Part shown: piece after piece, positions 5,644-5,657 of the stretch
Layout of the letters: every line of letters begins with the position of its first letter
How positions within the stretch are numbered: the first letter of the stretch is position 1
NCBI GenBank assembly: GCA_030668045.1
Contig: DAOUUR010000180.1
Span: 1-5,657, forward strand
From: a bacterium
GTDB taxonomy: Bacteria; Zixibacteria; MSB-5A5; GN15; FEB-12
DNA length: 5,657 bases
Direction of reading: 5' to 3'
Notes under the pieces: generated by a model
Seen by the model: the letters and a program-made list of their open reading frames with translations, nothing else
Told to the model about the DNA's origin: nothing
The model's database searches: none
Made by a program: the position numbers and the translations under genes

Positions 5644-5657
5644 TCACCACAGGTTGA

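Overview
The window looks like a Gram-negative (diderm) bacterial chromosome with mid-range GC, most likely from the FCB side of the tree. A Zixibacteria-type or similar uncultured candidate phylum is my best guess. The reasons are a TonB-dependent outer-membrane receptor with an N-terminal carboxypeptidase-regulatory-like domain, and an exported beta-propeller ending in paired dockerin-like repeats followed by GPPP linkers. The taxonomic call is inference.

Minus strand, 48-3970: a vitamin B12 uptake transcription unit. In transcription order it has a sigma70-like promoter (3942-3970), a well-conserved cobalamin riboswitch (about 3772-3930) with a probable translational expression platform (about 3700-3770), a BtuB-like TonB-dependent receptor (1277-3694), and a translationally coupled, exported seven-bladed beta-propeller (48-1274). 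Known Bacteroides BtuG proteins are surface beta-propeller lipoproteins that capture B12 and sit on BtuB. The gene order, the riboswitch and the fold suggest that the propeller is a BtuG-like capture protein. Here it lacks a lipobox and instead carries a C-terminal dockerin-like module, which is the most interesting biological point in the window.

Intergenic region, about 3971-4229: between the divergent B12 operon and a plus-strand gene lie two long, nearly continuous palindromes (4037-4105 and 4112-4157). Aligned head to head, they are inverted copies of one element: the arms GGTCTTG and TGTGACCTG are shared, while the inner stems differ but stay paired. A small hairpin with a short T-rich tail (4164-4186) follows.

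Plus strand, 4230-4844: a probable lipoprotein of unknown function, with a strong Shine-Dalgarno sequence.

Minus strand, 4849-5643 and probably beyond the window: a protein with two tandem retropepsin-like aspartyl protease units. The first has an intact DTGA motif. The second has DYCA in the equivalent place. The reading frame is broken upstream at 5644-5646, beside a perfect 9-bp inverted repeat, so the gene's start is not in this window in the same frame. It converges on the lipoprotein gene with only 4 bp between stop codons.
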